From Sweltsa coloradensis (lineage: Eukaryota; Arthropoda; Insecta; Plecoptera; Chloroperlidae), in contig JAMZAV010000163.1 of the NCBI GenBank assembly GCA_024449915.1, positions 124,001-188,000 on the forward strand: DNA of 64,000 bases. Direction: 5' to 3'. A program made the position numbers and the translations under genes. This document shows, piece by piece, positions 10,641 through 23,001 of this stretch; position 1 is the first letter of the stretch; each line of letters starts with the position of its first letter. The notes beneath the pieces are model-generated. The model had not been told where the DNA came from. It worked only from the letters and a program-made list of their open reading frames with translations, and ran no database searches.

Positions 10641-11860
10641 CGATTGTATGATGACAACAATTGCCTTTTAAACGCATTGCAAAATTCTCTTGATTGGCTT
10701 TGTGTTTAAAATATTTGGAGTAAAAATTGTACGCATATAATTAGAATGCAATGCGAATGAACAATTCTTTGTGCTCTTATCTGATCGAACTTTCGTTCAT
10801 GTAAAGTGCTGAGTGTGAAACTGTAAGGCTCAGAACGTAGATCAGGATATAATATAATGATGTGTCGATAGTGCCATTACAATAATTGAAAGTTTTGGTG
10901 AAGAGGACTGCATTCAGAAAAGATAGTATCACAACACTGAAGCATTTGTATTGCTTAATTAGCCTACCTGAATTAATTCAGTCCTTACAATTTGAGCCCA
11001 GCCGGAAACAAATGTCAATAAATTCAGTTCACAATAATTGATTTGGAATATGCGAAGCTGACCTTATTGTTTTGTTCTATTGTCTTTTGCTCACATTGTG
11101 TCAACAGGTATTATTTAATCCTATTTATCCAGTTCTAGCTGGTGGTTTCTTAGAGTTGGCACTGTGGATCTTACGTCGAACAAGAAGTTTCTTCCATATG
11201 CAAAGTTTTCGAACCATATGCCTACAAAAGTCACACAAAACCAACAGTTAGTAGCATATTTTAATCCGCAAACAATGATTTTGGGCACTTATCGAAAAAT
11301 CAACTTGACCGATGTCTATAGTAGACCTATTAAAGTACGTTTGAATTTTGATGTATATTTATAACATTGACAGACGTGGAATGACATACAAGAAATGTAT
11401 TATTGAATAATACTAGGAAACGCTCAGTTGGACGCGTTGATAAGCGAGCACGTGCTATAGCTAGACCCACATTGCACATTTTTTTAAATTTTAAAATTTG
11501 CGACGTTTGCTGTCCACAGGGCCATGTTTCCAATATTATTTATTATTGCCAAGGTATTTGGGTAAACCCGTGTGTAAACCTTTACTTTGTGGTTAAAATC
11601 CACCGCCATCTAGAGGACCTTGACTCCTTGGGAAAACTATTTAAACACTTTGGTGACAAATAATAGACTGCTTCCTCGAAAGTATTTTGATTACTTCTAG
11701 GTGGCAGTGCATTAGAAGTTCGCGCGTCTTTTCGTTGCCATGGCAACGTTACTTTTGTTATAATGTAATTTCCATTTACACTACTTATCGGATCAAAATA
11801 AAATTAACAAATTCGTGACCGGACGGACATTCTAAATGATTTGGCCACCTCAGATTTTGG
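10641..11860. other. No recognisable feature
   Basis: AT-rich DNA. The short ORFs at 11164-11663 show no domain, codon bias or splice context that I can recognise. Confidence 0.5.
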
Positions 11861-12110
11861 CGCCGTTTAGTTTGAAAAAAAAAACTTTCGATTAACTTTA
11901 ATGTAACTTTTTAACTTTTTGAACGATTTTGCCACAAAACTAATGGCATTCAATCGAGAACAAAGCTTGCGGATGGTCAAAATTTCAACTCGATCCGAGC
12001 CGACATACAAAAAAAAAATTAAAAAAAAAAACAAAAAAACAGTAACTAATTTTTCCGGCAGAGTCAAATGGAAACGCTCGCTTCGTTCGCTTAAAAACAC
12101 TAAGCACACT
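11861..12110 (-). mobile_element. Highly diverged fragment of the dominant superfamily
   Basis: The right end, AGTCAAATGGAAACGCTCGC followed by TTCGTTCGCT, mimics the 5' end of the dominant repeats read in reverse. It is preceded by the usual A-run and a T-rich middle. The left boundary is unclear. Confidence 0.4.
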
Positions 12111-13812
12111 GAAATAAATTAACTCGGACTTACTCAGACGGATTAATGGAACGATCAATTAAAGAAATCACGGAAGAAATTACTACAGTTCAAAACAAAT
12201 ATCAGGGAATATTGGATAAACAAAGTACGTTTTTTTTTTTATTTAGGAAGATAAGCGCTTGAAAATGGTGGCTGCTATGTGGTCAGAGGTGCGACAATAC
12301 TCGTGTTGCAGTGCACACACAATTGAGTTTATGGTACGGTAAGTGACCCAACGCCAGTGGCTACTTGTCTGCCGCATTGTACCGCTAAAACATGCCAGCC
12401 AGCCAGCTGGTACAATATGTCGTGTCGTCCTTAGAAATAGTGGCCGATCTACGCGTAAATTACATTTCATAACTCGAGCTCAATATTTCTACTCCCCCTC
12501 TCCCAGTCTAATTAAAATTGTCTCGATAAACCTTGGTGCAATTACACACATAAAGTTAGGTAGAGTAACATTATTTCATGTGTGATCAATATTGGTTTAC
12601 TCCCCCATGAAAACATACATTTCCTGGGTTGAGTAATACCATTTCACATGGAGTACGCTTGTTTCATTAGAGGTTTACTCTGTGAGTTCTTTCCTGGGAG
12701 TACGCTTGCCGAGGGAGTAGCGAGATTTCGTTACAACGGCTGCACCCCACCTACGCCACTGGTGACAGTGGTATTCCAGACCGATAATATGATTTTCAGG
12801 TAGGTCCCCGATTACTATTGTATGCAAACACGGGTCACTATTTCTTTACATTTCTCTAATAGCAAAATGTTTAGACAATGCTCAAATTATATTTTACAAC
12901 TTGCAATTAAAGCAATATCGATTACAGTTTTTTATATCGAGGTTGTTTTGTAGGGACCCTTGACTCGTCTGACAGCGACTTTGGCGTTTTTCTCGTCATA
13001 AAAATGCAAACTTGACTATTGCAATCGTTTGTGCTTCAAACATCAGCTATAGTAAGTATACGACAGTATTTTACACCCCGAAACGAGAGGCAAGCTCTGG
13101 TATTTTCCCTTTCTCCTCACCAACCATCCCCGAACCCCGACGACGAAGGCAATGACGACACGAACGATAATAAAGACGACCGCGACATGAAAAACCATCC
13201 TTTCTCGTGACTGAATTTGTCCAGGATAAATTACTATGCATGAGACACATATGTATGGATTTGTGTCAGTCTTGAACGAGTAGAAGATATTTATCCAATC
13301 TACCCTTCCTAACCGACATTTTATCAACCGTCGCCTTGATCACAGAAAACTTCGATTAGCCGCGTTGCGTGACAGATGGTCAAAGTGGCCAATGTTGATA
13401 GATTTATAAAGCAAAGCACTTTCTGAATCAGAAAAGTTGATCGATTTATAAATAATTTTATGCTACTATAAGAAATTAGGAATTCGCGTTAGTATGCACA
13501 AAGTAAAAATAAATAAAACACCTAATATGTTGACAAAATCAAAATATTTTGAAACGATTTTTGTTTTAATATCTAGAATTGATAGGGAAAGATTGAGTTT
13601 TAAAGTTTATTTTGATTAAGGGTGCGACAACCGTGAGGTCATAATGCGCCACTTTCGCATGGGGAAGAAATCGCATGCTGGTCAGAACCAGCCATGGAGT
13701 AAGGGTAGGAAAGTGATGGAGGGGGGATTCTCACGTGGTATAGTTGTTATCGTTTTTGTCATCGTTCTTTTGACATGGTCGCCTTCGGGGCGGTCGTCAT
13801 GGGAAGTGTGAG
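12111..13812. other. Non-coding, with small repeat fragments
   Basis: 12963-12998 is a degenerate copy of the composite-P terminus (CTCGTCTGACAGCGACTTTG, then GCGTTTTTCTCGTC). 12744-12763 reads, in reverse, CAGTGGCGTAGGTGGGG, like a hAT end. No gene is recognised. Confidence 0.45.
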
Positions 13813-14159
13813 AGGTAGAATTGGTACAGGGCATGGCTCTTCAAATCGTAAAAGGCGATTCAACAGGAAAATTCCATGTTGCAAACATCAGCTAGTAAGA
13901 AGGGTAGTGCTCCTCTAAACTAGAGAGGTCTAGTTAGGGTAGAGAGGTGTTTGCAACGGTGCGGTCTTGTACTGCCTAATCGTGTACTGCCTAAAAAGGT
14001 TTTTATACCTGTTCGACCTTTTTTTCTTGTACTGCCTAAAATGGGATAGGTGGGCGTGGCTGTCTCGTACTGCCTTAAGTTCCCCCTGTTTTGGTAATGT
14101 ACTTATTTTTGCGTGTCTTTATTTCTTGATACCCTGTATTCCATTAGGGCGCGTTATTT

Positions 14160-14203
<44 letters not shown>
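13813..14203 (+). mobile_element. Retroposon-like repeat R, copy 1, with (CT)n tail
   Basis: It starts GGTAGAATTGGTACAGGGCA, contains four copies of the motif TGTACTGCCTAA or a close variant, and ends GGGCGCGTTATTTAAAA plus a 40-bp (CT)n run (14164-14203). An inverted second copy lies at 16636-16973 with the same tail type. This copy has an extra ~65 bp (about 13882-13948) bounded by GTTGCAAAC and GTTTGCAAC. Confidence 0.7.
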
Positions 14204-14206
<3 letters not shown>

Positions 14207-14464
14207 CATGAACTTTATTTCAAAAAATGCCATGGGAATACTGACAAATAACAACATGGACAATATGTTTAAACTCACAATAATAAGCTTTTTCTTGATT
14301 TTAACTTCTGTAGACAATTCACTTAATAATTATGGTATGAATGATAGTATAAATGTGTAATATGTATAGTTTATGCGCTTTAAAAATGTAAATTAATGTT
14401 ATTTTATCAAATATTTTATTGTAAATCCAAAATTGTTAAAAATTAGAAATCTGAAAATGTATTT
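14204..14464. other. No recognisable feature
   Basis: AT-rich and without coding or repeat signal that I can identify. Confidence 0.4.
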
Positions 14465-14565
14465 AAATTAAAGGTTGGATGGAAGAAAAGGTTTAGCTGG
14501 CCTTAATCCCGCCTGGAAAATAAAGACGATTATCTATCTATCTATCTATCTCTCTCTCTCTCTGG
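14465..14565 (+). mobile_element. Non-LTR retrotransposon 3' tail with (ATCT)n
   Basis: GGTTGGATGGAAGAAAAGG, GGCCTTAATCCCGCC and AATAAAGACG are followed by (TATC)n/(CT)n at 14530-14563. The GGCCTTAA...GCC...AATAAA pattern plus a simple repeat is typical of CR1/L2-like LINE (or dependent SINE) tails in arthropods. Confidence 0.6.
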
Positions 14566-14569
14566 GTTA

Positions 14570-14648
14570 GCTGGTTAGATGTAAGAAAAGGCCCCATGGC
14601 CTTAATCTTGCCATAAAAAATAAAACTTTAATCAATCAATCAATCTCT
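14570..14648 (+). mobile_element. Second non-LTR retrotransposon 3' tail with (AATC)n
   Basis: It has the same tail motif as the preceding entry (GGTTAGATGTAAGAAAAGG, GGCCTTAATCTTGCC, AAATAAAAC), but ends in (AATC)n at 14627-14646. The two tails lie head to tail, which suggests independent insertions of related elements. Confidence 0.6.
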
Positions 14649-15462
14649 CTTAATTTACTTTTTAGTTCCTTATATTTTTAGAAGTCTTGGTTAAATTATA
14701 TTGTTGATTAAAGTTTAATTTTAAGTTAATTTTAATAATAAAAGTAACAACACTTTGTTCAATCATGTTGACCTAAAAAATGAAACGATATGTATTATTT
14801 TGATTCGTTGATTTTTTATTCATGACATTTTTGGTTATGTCACACTTTATGCTACTCATTGCAAAACTAATACGGGTGTGCTAGAGTAAAGTTCCAGTCC
14901 TGCCAATGGTGGTTGCAAAGCATTATATTTATGGGAGAAAGGGCATTTGTCTTATAATGCTTTGCGCGTTGTCTGGAGAAAGGTGTAAGACGGCGTATAT
15001 ACGTCGACATAAGCACGTAGACGAAATCACTATCAAGTTGAATATAATTTTGGTTATATATTAATTTTGTTCACGTAGTTCAAAATAAAAATAGGAAATA
15101 GAGGTCACACAAATAAAGCCATGTCTCAATGCTTCGAAATCGAATCCAGTTGCTCAATTTTATCTGTCATGGTCATTGTTATCTTATTGTTGTAATAATT
15201 GCGTGTATTTTGTACAATACTAGAGCTTTGAGATAAATTTATAGCCTCCTTATTAAAATGTCCATTTAAAAGGAAACTACAATATGAAACGAGATTGTGA
15301 TGTTAGGCGTAAGCCTAAAGCTCTGAACTGGTGGATTGTCATATGTGAGTGCGTGTGTGTGTATGGTGGGGGGATGGGGGGGGGGCTATTTTATCATTTT
15401 GTATTATTTGTATTGCCACATTTTGTTTAGAAACCGTTTAAATGTGTGCGAAATAGGATAAT
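14649..15462. other. Non-coding stretch; first copy of a 60-bp direct repeat
   Basis: 14869-14928 matches 16538-16597 at 59 of 60 positions (AATACGGGTG...GCATTATAT). The end of copy 1 also forms an inverted repeat, GCAAAGCATTATA (14914-14927) with TATAATGCTTTGC (14952-14965). 15362-15385 is G-rich. Confidence 0.6.
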
Positions 15463-16210
15463 TGGATGAGCGAAGCGTAGACTTCAATTTAACCGACTCC
15501 CCAAAAAATTTAGCTCGTGTGTTTTTTTTTTTTTTTTTCTGTCTGTTCGCTCTCTACCGGGCAAACGGCATATCCGATCTCGATGAAAATTGGAGGGGAC
15601 CCTTTGAAATCTCTAAACTTAGACTTTGCTACGTTTTTGGGTACAATCGAAGAAATATTTCTCATGAATATCGTACTTTTACGATTTTTTTCGATTTTTA
15701 GTGCGATATTTTCGTGACATTTGGGCCGATTCTGACCAAACGGGTAGGGCTACAACGTTCATATTTCACATGGACATTAAGGTAATAGTGCTGTATTGCT
15801 TTTTGAAAGAAAAAGTTGAAAAAGTTAGCCAGAATCTATAGAATTAAAGCTTTTAATATAAGCTTTTTTATTTTTTGTGCGATATTTTCATGCCATTTGG
15901 GCCAATTCTGACCAAACGGGTGAGGCTACAACGTTCATATTATACATGGACATTAAGGTTATGGTGATGTAGTACCTTTTGAAAGAAAAAGTTGAAAAAG
16001 TTAGCCAGAATCCATAGAAATAAAGCTTTTAATACAAGTTTTTTACGGTAAATAATACCAATTCACAAGAAACAATAGAAACTTGACAACAGTAACCTAC
16101 AATGCGTAGGCAGTAAAACAAAGCACTTGCAAAAGTAAAGATATTTCACGCAAACTCAAAACTTTAAAAAGCTCATCCTTCAACGCGGCGGGACTTTAGC
16201 TTTTTCCTAG
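15463..16210 (+). mobile_element. HINE-like element, family A
   Basis: It runs from TGGATGAGCG to a CTAG end followed by T. The start recurs in inverse as GCTCATCCTTCAACGCG about 35 bp from the 3' end, before GGCGGGACTTTAGC. The middle has a tandem duplication of ~178 bp (units at about 15699 and 15877, each with a GATATTTTC block, GGGCC and TTCTGACCAAACGGG). It is non-coding. Confidence 0.8.
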
Positions 16211-16635
16211 TAAATAGTAATCGACCGTAAATCATAGCATGCATCATTTTTATGCATACAAGTGAAGTGCAAAAAGCGGGCACAGAAATTAGGAAAACAT
16301 AATTTTACAATATGAAAAACATCTTAATTACACTGTTAAAATATTCAGGTTGTCCATTAACGGTAGTATATTTTAGAACGATGCAAAGATGTTGTATCGT
16401 CATCGTCTCAAAAGACTGTTGAATGTTGATTGTTATATACGCCGGCGTGTGGTAAACAGCGGCTGTACCTCGTTTCTCCGGCCATATTGCAAGAATCCGC
16501 GCGACGGTGGCGCGATCTCTTGTTACATTTAATGTCGAATACGGGTGAGCTAGAGTAAAGTTCCAGTCCTGCCAATGGTGGTTGCAAAGCATTATATAAT
16601 AAATAACATTAAAATAATAATTAAATAATCATTGA
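16211..16635. other. Non-coding; second copy of the 60-bp direct repeat
   Basis: 16538-16597 is the second copy of the repeat at 14869. The minus-strand ORF covering part of it matches no domain that I recognise. Confidence 0.5.
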
Positions 16636-16973
16636 GAGGAGAGGAGAGAGAGGAGAGAGAGAGAGAGATTATTTAAATAACGCGCCCCAATAGACTACAG
16701 GGTGTCAAGGAAAAAAGTCAACGCAAAAAGACGTACTTTACCAAAACAGGGGTTTCTTTAGGCAGTACGAGACAGCCACTCCCACATATCCTCTTTTAGG
16801 CAGTACGAGAAAAATCTTAGGCAGTACAAGAAAATAAGGTCAAACAGGTATAAAAACCTTTTTTAGGCAGTACACGATTAGGCAGTACAAGAATACACCG
16901 TTTGCAACATGGAATTTTTCTGTTAAATCGCCTTTTACGATTTGAAGAGTCATGCCCTGTACCAATTCTACCC
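16636..16973 (-). mobile_element. Retroposon-like repeat R, copy 2
   Basis: This is an inverted copy of 13813-14203. A (GA)n tail at 16636-16672 is followed by TTATTTAAATAACGCGCCC, then five TTAGGCAGTAC motifs and the CATGCCCTGTACCAATTC end. It lacks the ~65-bp insert found in copy 1. Confidence 0.7.
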
Positions 16974-17352
16974 CGAGTTTAGACGGGGGTGAAAAGATTG
17001 ATAAAATATAATATGAAAAGTTTGCATGTTGAAACCTTGGTCGCGTGGTCCTTGGCGGAGAAAGCGTGGTCTAGCACTTCCAGACATTCCCGACAGAACG
17101 CGCCACTTGTCACTAGTTAGTAACATAACAATCCCGGAACCTACTACAACAACAACCACGATGACCGTCTGTCAGCGAGACTTAGCTAAAGTCGTAAAAG
17201 TGATAACGAGTAAATATAATTATTTTTATATTACTATTAATTATTTTAATCTCATTGGATGTGTTTCATACAAACTCGTTCAAAACCGGAGCTAACTAAC
17301 ATGTTATACGGATTTACGTCAAGTACTTCCAAGTGTACCTATATTACATACC
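16974..17352. other. No recognisable feature
   Basis: Short ORFs at 16968-17295 show no recognisable domain. The sequence is AT-rich toward the right. Confidence 0.4.
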
Positions 17353-17933
17353 CTAGGCCGCTTCGCAAACGCTTTTTTTTAGTCGCGTTGATGGATGAGC
17401 TTTTTTAATAAGTTTTTAGTTTGCGTAGGATCTCTTTGCTTTTGCAAGTTCTTTTTGAACGCATTGTAGGTGATTGTTGTCAAGTTTCTATTGTTACTTG
17501 TTAATTGTTATTATATACTTAAAAAATTTATATTAAAACCATTATTTCTATGGATTCTGGCTAACTTTTCCAACATTTTCTTTCAAAGGGTACTACAGCA
17601 CAATAACCTTAATGTCCATGTAAAATATGAACGTTGTAGCCCCACCCGTTTGGTCAGAATTGGCCCAAATAAACGAAAATATCGCACTAAAAATCGAAAA
17701 AAAATCGCAAAAGTACGATATGCATAAGAAATATTTATTCGATTGTACCCAAAAACGTAGCAAGTCCAAGTTCAGAGATTTCGATGGTCCCCTCCAATTT
17801 TCATCAAGATCGCATATGCCGTTTGCCCGGTACAAAGCGAACAAACAGACAGACAGAAAAAAAAACATTGGAGCTAAATTTTTTGAGGGGTCAGTGAAAT
17901 TGAAGTCTTCTCTTCGCTCGCTACGCTCATCCA
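17353..17933 (-). mobile_element. HINE-like element, family A
   Basis: In reverse orientation it starts TGGATGAGCG (17933 leftward) and ends CTAG at 17353-17356. It has a single internal unit and the conserved CAAGATCGCATATGCC and GTTTGCCCGG block. Its 3' segment reads CGCTTCGCAAACGC next to CTAG. The next fragment abuts it head to tail. Confidence 0.8.
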
Positions 17934-17934
17934 A

Positions 17935-18108
17935 TCTGGCCGCTTCGCGATCGTTTTTTTTTTAGTCGCGTTGATGGATGAGCTTTTTTGTAAGTTTTTA
18001 GTTTGCGTGGTATCTCTTTACTTTTGCAAGTGCTTTTTGAACGCATTGTAGGTGATTATATTGTCTAGTTTCTATTGTTACTTGTTATTTGTTATTATAT
18101 ACCTCAAC
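17935..18108 (-). mobile_element. 3'-end fragment of a HINE-like element
   Basis: Only the terminal ~175 bp are present: GGCCGCTTCGCGATCG, AGTCGCGTTGATGGATGAGC and the AACGCATTGTAGGTGATT block. It joins the preceding element within 1-2 nt, its CTAG reading CTGG, consistent with tandem head-to-tail insertion followed by truncation. Confidence 0.7.
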
Positions 18109-18629
18109 CAAAACATTAATTTGTTGTTATTTGGCCGCACAAAAAAATCGATTTTGTTATGTACATTGCGAACATGTGACGTTGTGATCCTCCTTTTATG
18201 GATCCATTAACAGTGGAGTGTGATTTATGTTTTATAACGATTGATTTTTAAAGGAATGCGATTATTATACTGTATAATAAACCCAAACTTGAAGAAAACC
18301 AAATATTAATTAAAAGCATACGCAAACTTTGAAAAACACGTTTGTGTCGGGCCGTCGTGCAAGTGGCTGGCAAGCGAATATATCAGCGTATCATGTGTGT
18401 CGAAGTTTCTTCATAATAAGCTGCAAGAACTTTGCACATGACGGTAAAAACTGTAATGGCGATGTTTTTATGGAAATCAATCGCATATAAATTGTTAATA
18501 GGTCTTAAGTATGGGTGTGAGTGTAATAATACTATGCTAAATAATACTACGCTAAATAATACTATGCTAAAATAAAAAAAACATCAGAATCTATTTTTTC
18601 TGAGATGACTTTATAGTTTGTATTGTAAG
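18109..18629. other. No recognisable feature
   Basis: AT-rich DNA. The short repeat AATAATACTATGCTAA occurs about three times at 18524-18572. Confidence 0.4.
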
Positions 18630-19140
18630 CAGTGGCGTAGCGTCGAAGTAGGGGTCCCTCCCCCCTCCCCCCAACGACATTGGCCATTGGACATGGTAGG
18701 ACCAAGCATGGGGGGGGATGGGGGCGGAGCCCTCCATCAATAGCGCCGCAGACAAAAAATTTTGAAAGCCGGTTTTTAGAGCGCATTTGGTGCGTTTTAG
18801 AAAAAAAGTGGTGGGCTGAATGTAATACCGAAACAATGTTGTTTATGTGCGTCAATTTGTTTTGTTTTTGTTCATGTCGAGCTTACAATTCACAGCATAC
18901 ATGGCAACATATTAACGTGTTATCTTATTTTCAATTAGGCGGCACCGAGCGTGCACAATCACAGCCCGATCCAATTCACTCCACAGCACACAACTTCACT
19001 CCCTCCCCTACCGCCCTACGTGATTATCATACTTTCTAAGGTGGTTTTTATACATAATTTTAATGGAATAAACAAAATATTTCATTTTTAAAGAATCGTG
19101 GGGGGACGATCGCCCCCCTCCCACCCTATACCCGCCACTT
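18630..19140. mobile_element. Degenerate hAT-like MITE
   Basis: The left end CAGTGGCGTAGC, followed by G-rich sequence, and the right end CCCGCCACTT, preceded by CCCCCCTCCCACCCTATA, resemble hAT terminal inverted repeats with poly-G subterminal sequence. I see no 8-bp target duplication, so the boundaries are uncertain. Confidence 0.45.
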
Positions 19141-19179
19141 CCCCGCGACGTAATAATAATGTATACATTTATTTATTTA

Positions 19180-19986
19180 CTAGGAAGCTTCGCAAACGCT
19201 TTTTCAGGCGCGTTGTTGGTGAGCGTAATTTTTTAAAAACGAAAAAAGCGTAAAATTGCGATTTTCATGAGAAATAATTTTTCGATTACGCTCAAATTTC
19301 ACACGAATATAATAATTTATAAAATTAAGGTTCTTTAAAAAAATCATTACTATCGTATAAAACATGTCGGTGTTATAAGTCAAAGGAATTTTAAAAATAA
19401 AAAAAAAATCGTAAAATTGCGATTATCATGAGAAATAATTTTTTCGATTCCGCTCAAATTTCACACGAATATATGAATTCATAAAAGTAAGGTTCTGTAA
19501 AAAAAATCATTACAATCGAATAAAGCATGTAGGTGTTACAAGTCAAAGAATTTTAAAAAATCGGAAAAAATCGTAAAACTGCGATTTTTATGAGAAATAA
19601 TGTTTTGATTTCGCTCAAATTTTACACGAATATATTAATTCATAAAATAAAGGTTCTGTAAAAAAATCATTATAATAGGGTAAAGCATGTACAGTAGGTG
19701 TTATAAGTCGAAGAAATCTTTTAAAAATCGAAAAAATCGTAAAATTGCGATTTTTATGAGAAATAATTTTTCGATTGCGCTCAAAAAGGTGGCAGTTCTA
19801 AGTTCAGAGATTTCGAAGGCCTACATAAAATTTCACCGCAATTGGAGTAACGGTTTAGCCGGAATCGTATTAACAGACACACAAAAACTCAAAAAAAGAA
19901 AGAAAGAAAGAAAGAAAAAAAACATTCGGATTTTTTTCTCCAGTTTAGTGAAATGGAATCTTCGCTTCGCTCGCTACGCTCATTCA
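19180..19986 (-). mobile_element. HINE-like element, family B
   Basis: The CTAG end lies at 19180-19183, followed by GAAGCTTCGCAAACGC, and the TGAATGAGCG-type start lies at 19986 in reverse. The middle contains tandem ~160-bp units (anchors near 19248, 19410, 19571 and 19738), each with CGTAAAATTGCGATT, GAGAAATAAT, CACACGAATAT and an AAGGTTCTGTAAAAAA block. Confidence 0.8.
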
Positions 19987-21609
19987 AAAACCATAATAAC
20001 ATAATAATTACATTTTGATTCAAAACTGCAATTCTGGAACGTTTTCTAGCCGATTAGGCTTTTAGTGTATTATTGTCTGGCAAACCGAGCTTTTCGGCGC
20101 TAATCGTATCATCTACACTCCATGCTGAGATGTGCATCTATCAGTAACGGAGTCCGAGAAAAAACTGACCTATGAAATAATTTTGTGTAAATGCTGAAAA
20201 CTAGCCACAAAACAAAGTTTATTTTTGGTGGGGGTAAGGGTAAAATGTAAGGTTCATTTGCATTGTCGGTGACATCGGGCTGCTAGTTTTACAAAACAAG
20301 TGCTATTTCGCTAATCCCATAAATCCGGTATATTGAGTCTCCAAAATCGTGAACGATCCCAAAAATTTAGAATTTGAGATCAAAACTATCCAAAGAAGTA
20401 CCCGTCCCGTCCTCGAATGTCCTACAGTCGTTGCTGCCATATTTATTGCAACCGTGTAATTCAGGGAGCGCACCGCCCTTAGTGGTCAAAGAAAGACTAT
20501 TCCACATGCTGCAACTAAATATTAATTTAATTCTCAAGCACGTATTTCGCATACAAACCCAACACAGACCAAAGGCCAAATGGCGACCACTACCGATCCC
20601 CTCGCAATCACCCTTTTAGCACAGCCATCCGTTTATCCTCTATATACAACTCTTATAAGAGATGTTGCTTTGCTTAGTGTCTAAATATTTCGCTGTACAA
20701 AAACGGAAATGTTGGTTGCTTAGAAAATTCTATGGTGTCTTGTCTTCTTCATAATGAATATGAAGTTCAAAGTAATAGTTGTGTGAATATTCTTGAGACC
20801 TGCGACTGATTTTCTGGCTGATACAACATTTTACATAATTAAAAAAAAAAAAAAAAAAAAAATTGGGGGGGGGGCTCCGCGAATTTTTTCATATTATTTA
20901 AAATACAATTTTGAGTGCTTTGTTGTCTTATTTGAAATGTCCATTAAATGTAATCTATTTCATTGGGGCTTGTAAGAAACACATGCCCAGTCAATGTATT
21001 TATCTACTTGACTCATACTCAAAGGAAATACATTCCTTTGTTAATAAATTCTACTTTTTATAGCCTATAACAATTTTTCACAATTTAAATAATTATACAT
21101 TTTAATATAAACTTACGATAAAACATAATTATTATGTGACTGTAATGCAAGTACGGTAAAAAAATCCGCTAATTAGCAATGCAGAGACATGTAGACAGAA
21201 AACACACTCGCCTGTTGCAATGCCTCCGACTAGACGGTCATGCAGCGCCGACAAAAAGTGACTGGTTCATGCAAAACAACATTTTATAGCCGCAAACCAT
21301 AGTTTCTCTGAAATATCAATAATACTTCCATGTATAGGCCGGCACACATGGCACTGAGATGCACTACGCACAATGCACATGTATCATGCAAGTGTATCAC
21401 ACGACAGGCGATGCATGGCTAGTAACGTCTTGATGAGCACTGGGAAAAGAGAATAGTATAATGTAGTAGTAATAGTGTCCAGACGTGGTAAAAAACTGTG
21501 CTATTCGTGAAATGGAACAAGACTGCGATTTCTCAATTTCGTTGATCGTGAACACTCCCGAGAGGTGTAATGTAATTGATTGTATTTAAATTAATCGAGA
21601 AATTAAAAA
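19987..21609. other. Long stretch without recognisable genes
   Basis: It contains a 22-nt A run (20841-20862) followed by a G run. The ORFs at 20367-20619 have no convincing homology. Confidence 0.45.
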
Positions 21610-22145
21610 AATCCATCCTATACAGATCTACAATGCACCAACAATCCAGATGTTATCGGTAGCTTAAAGGGGTAAAGCACCTGACCCTTACTAAAATTTT
21701 TGTAAACCAATCGATAACCAACTGATAACTTCCTGTAAACCATGATAACCAATTGCTAACCATTTGATAACCACTAGTAACCAGCTGAAAGTCCTGAAAA
21801 TGTATTTAAACTAAATGTAAACCTATTGATAACCAATTGATAACCATTTGATAACTTATTGCAAACCAATTGACAACCGTGGTTGTTATAAACCTTCTAA
21901 TAACCAATTGACAACTAACTGTAAACTCAAGTAACAACCAACTGACATACCATGGTTATTAGTTGGTTACTACTTTTTCTGAGAATCGTATAATAACCAA
22001 TACATAACCAATTGACAACCTTGGTTATTATGAACCTTCTCATAACCAATGACAATTAACTGTAAATCTCAAGTAATTACCAAATGATGGTTTTATATTT
22101 TGTTTTTTTAAAACCTTTAAATAGCCATATGACAACCACGCACTT
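21610..22145 (+). repeat. TAACCAATTGATAAC-type degenerate array, left arm
   Basis: After an S2-like AAATCCATCC...CAGATCTACAATGCA fragment (21610-21640), about 450 bp are built from variants of GATAACCAATTGATAACC. The array starts with TTTTTGTAAACCAATCGATA at 21699. A reverse-oriented array with the same outer edge lies at 24455-24712. The two may be arms of one fold-back element. Confidence 0.65.
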
Positions 22146-22193
22146 AACTGTAACACCAGCTGCTTCAAATGGAATGGACTTAATTATAGATTT

Positions 22194-22723
22194 CTAGGAA
22201 AACGCTGAAGTCCCGCCGCGTTGATGGAAGAACTTTTTTAAGTTTTTAGTTTTGGTAGGACCACTTTTTCTTTGCAAGTGCTTTGTGAATGCATTGTAGT
22301 TGATTGTTGTCAAGTTTCTATTGTTACTTGTTAATTGTTATTATAAACCTAAAAAAACTCATATTAAAACCTTTATTTTCTATGGATTATGGCTAAATTT
22401 TTCAACTTTTTCATTCAAAAGGTACAACATCACCATAACCTTATTGTTCATGTGAAATATCAACGTTGTAGCCCTACCCGTTTGGTCAGAATCGGCCCAA
22501 ACGTCACGAAAATATCGCACTAAAAATCGTTGTAGCACCAAAAACGTGGCAAGTCCAAGTTCAGAGAAAACGAAGGTCCACTCCAATTTTCATCAAGATT
22601 GCATATGCCGTTTGCCCGGAATCGTGCGAACAAACAGACAGAAGAAAAAAAAAAACAAACAAAACACCCGAGCTAAATTGTTTGGGGGGTCAGTGAAATT
22701 GAAGTCTTTGCTTCGCTCATTCA
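22194..22723 (-). mobile_element. HINE-like element, family A, short variant
   Basis: CTAG lies at 22194-22197 and the reverse TGAATGAGCG-type start at 22723. It lacks about 50 bp around the ATATTCATGAGAAATATTTC block that other copies have. Its 3' terminus reads AAAACGCTGAAGTCCCGCC. Confidence 0.8.
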
Positions 22724-23001
22724 ATTACGCCTTGTTAGAAAAGTCATTATTATCTAATTGTAAAACTGCCATACATCACCATGTTTTCTTCATCCTTTGA
22801 TCGAATCTTAATGTTCTCATCTAAGTTCATATGAGCCCAGTTTCTGATAAGAATTTTATGTTTTAGATCCAGCATTTTAGTGTTATTTTGATTGCAGAAC
22901 GCGCAACAGTGTGAATGAGCCTCATCAGGTTCGCTTTCTACAACCAATTTATAGGTAGAACTTAGAATGGACATGTCTATTTGTATTTTGATGATAATAA
23001 A

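Noticed and set aside
11857..11865. TTGGCGCCG resembling a gypsy/BEL primer-binding site
   Set aside because: No LTR end, gag or pol sequence is linked to it.
12144..12222. Short open segment starting ATGGAACGATC followed by GTACGT, exon-like
   Set aside because: Too short, no homology and no acceptor; chance cannot be excluded.
20367..20619. ORFs on both strands resembling the end of a LINE polymerase
   Set aside because: Only a vague Trp-Asn-Ser-Leu similarity; not enough to assign.
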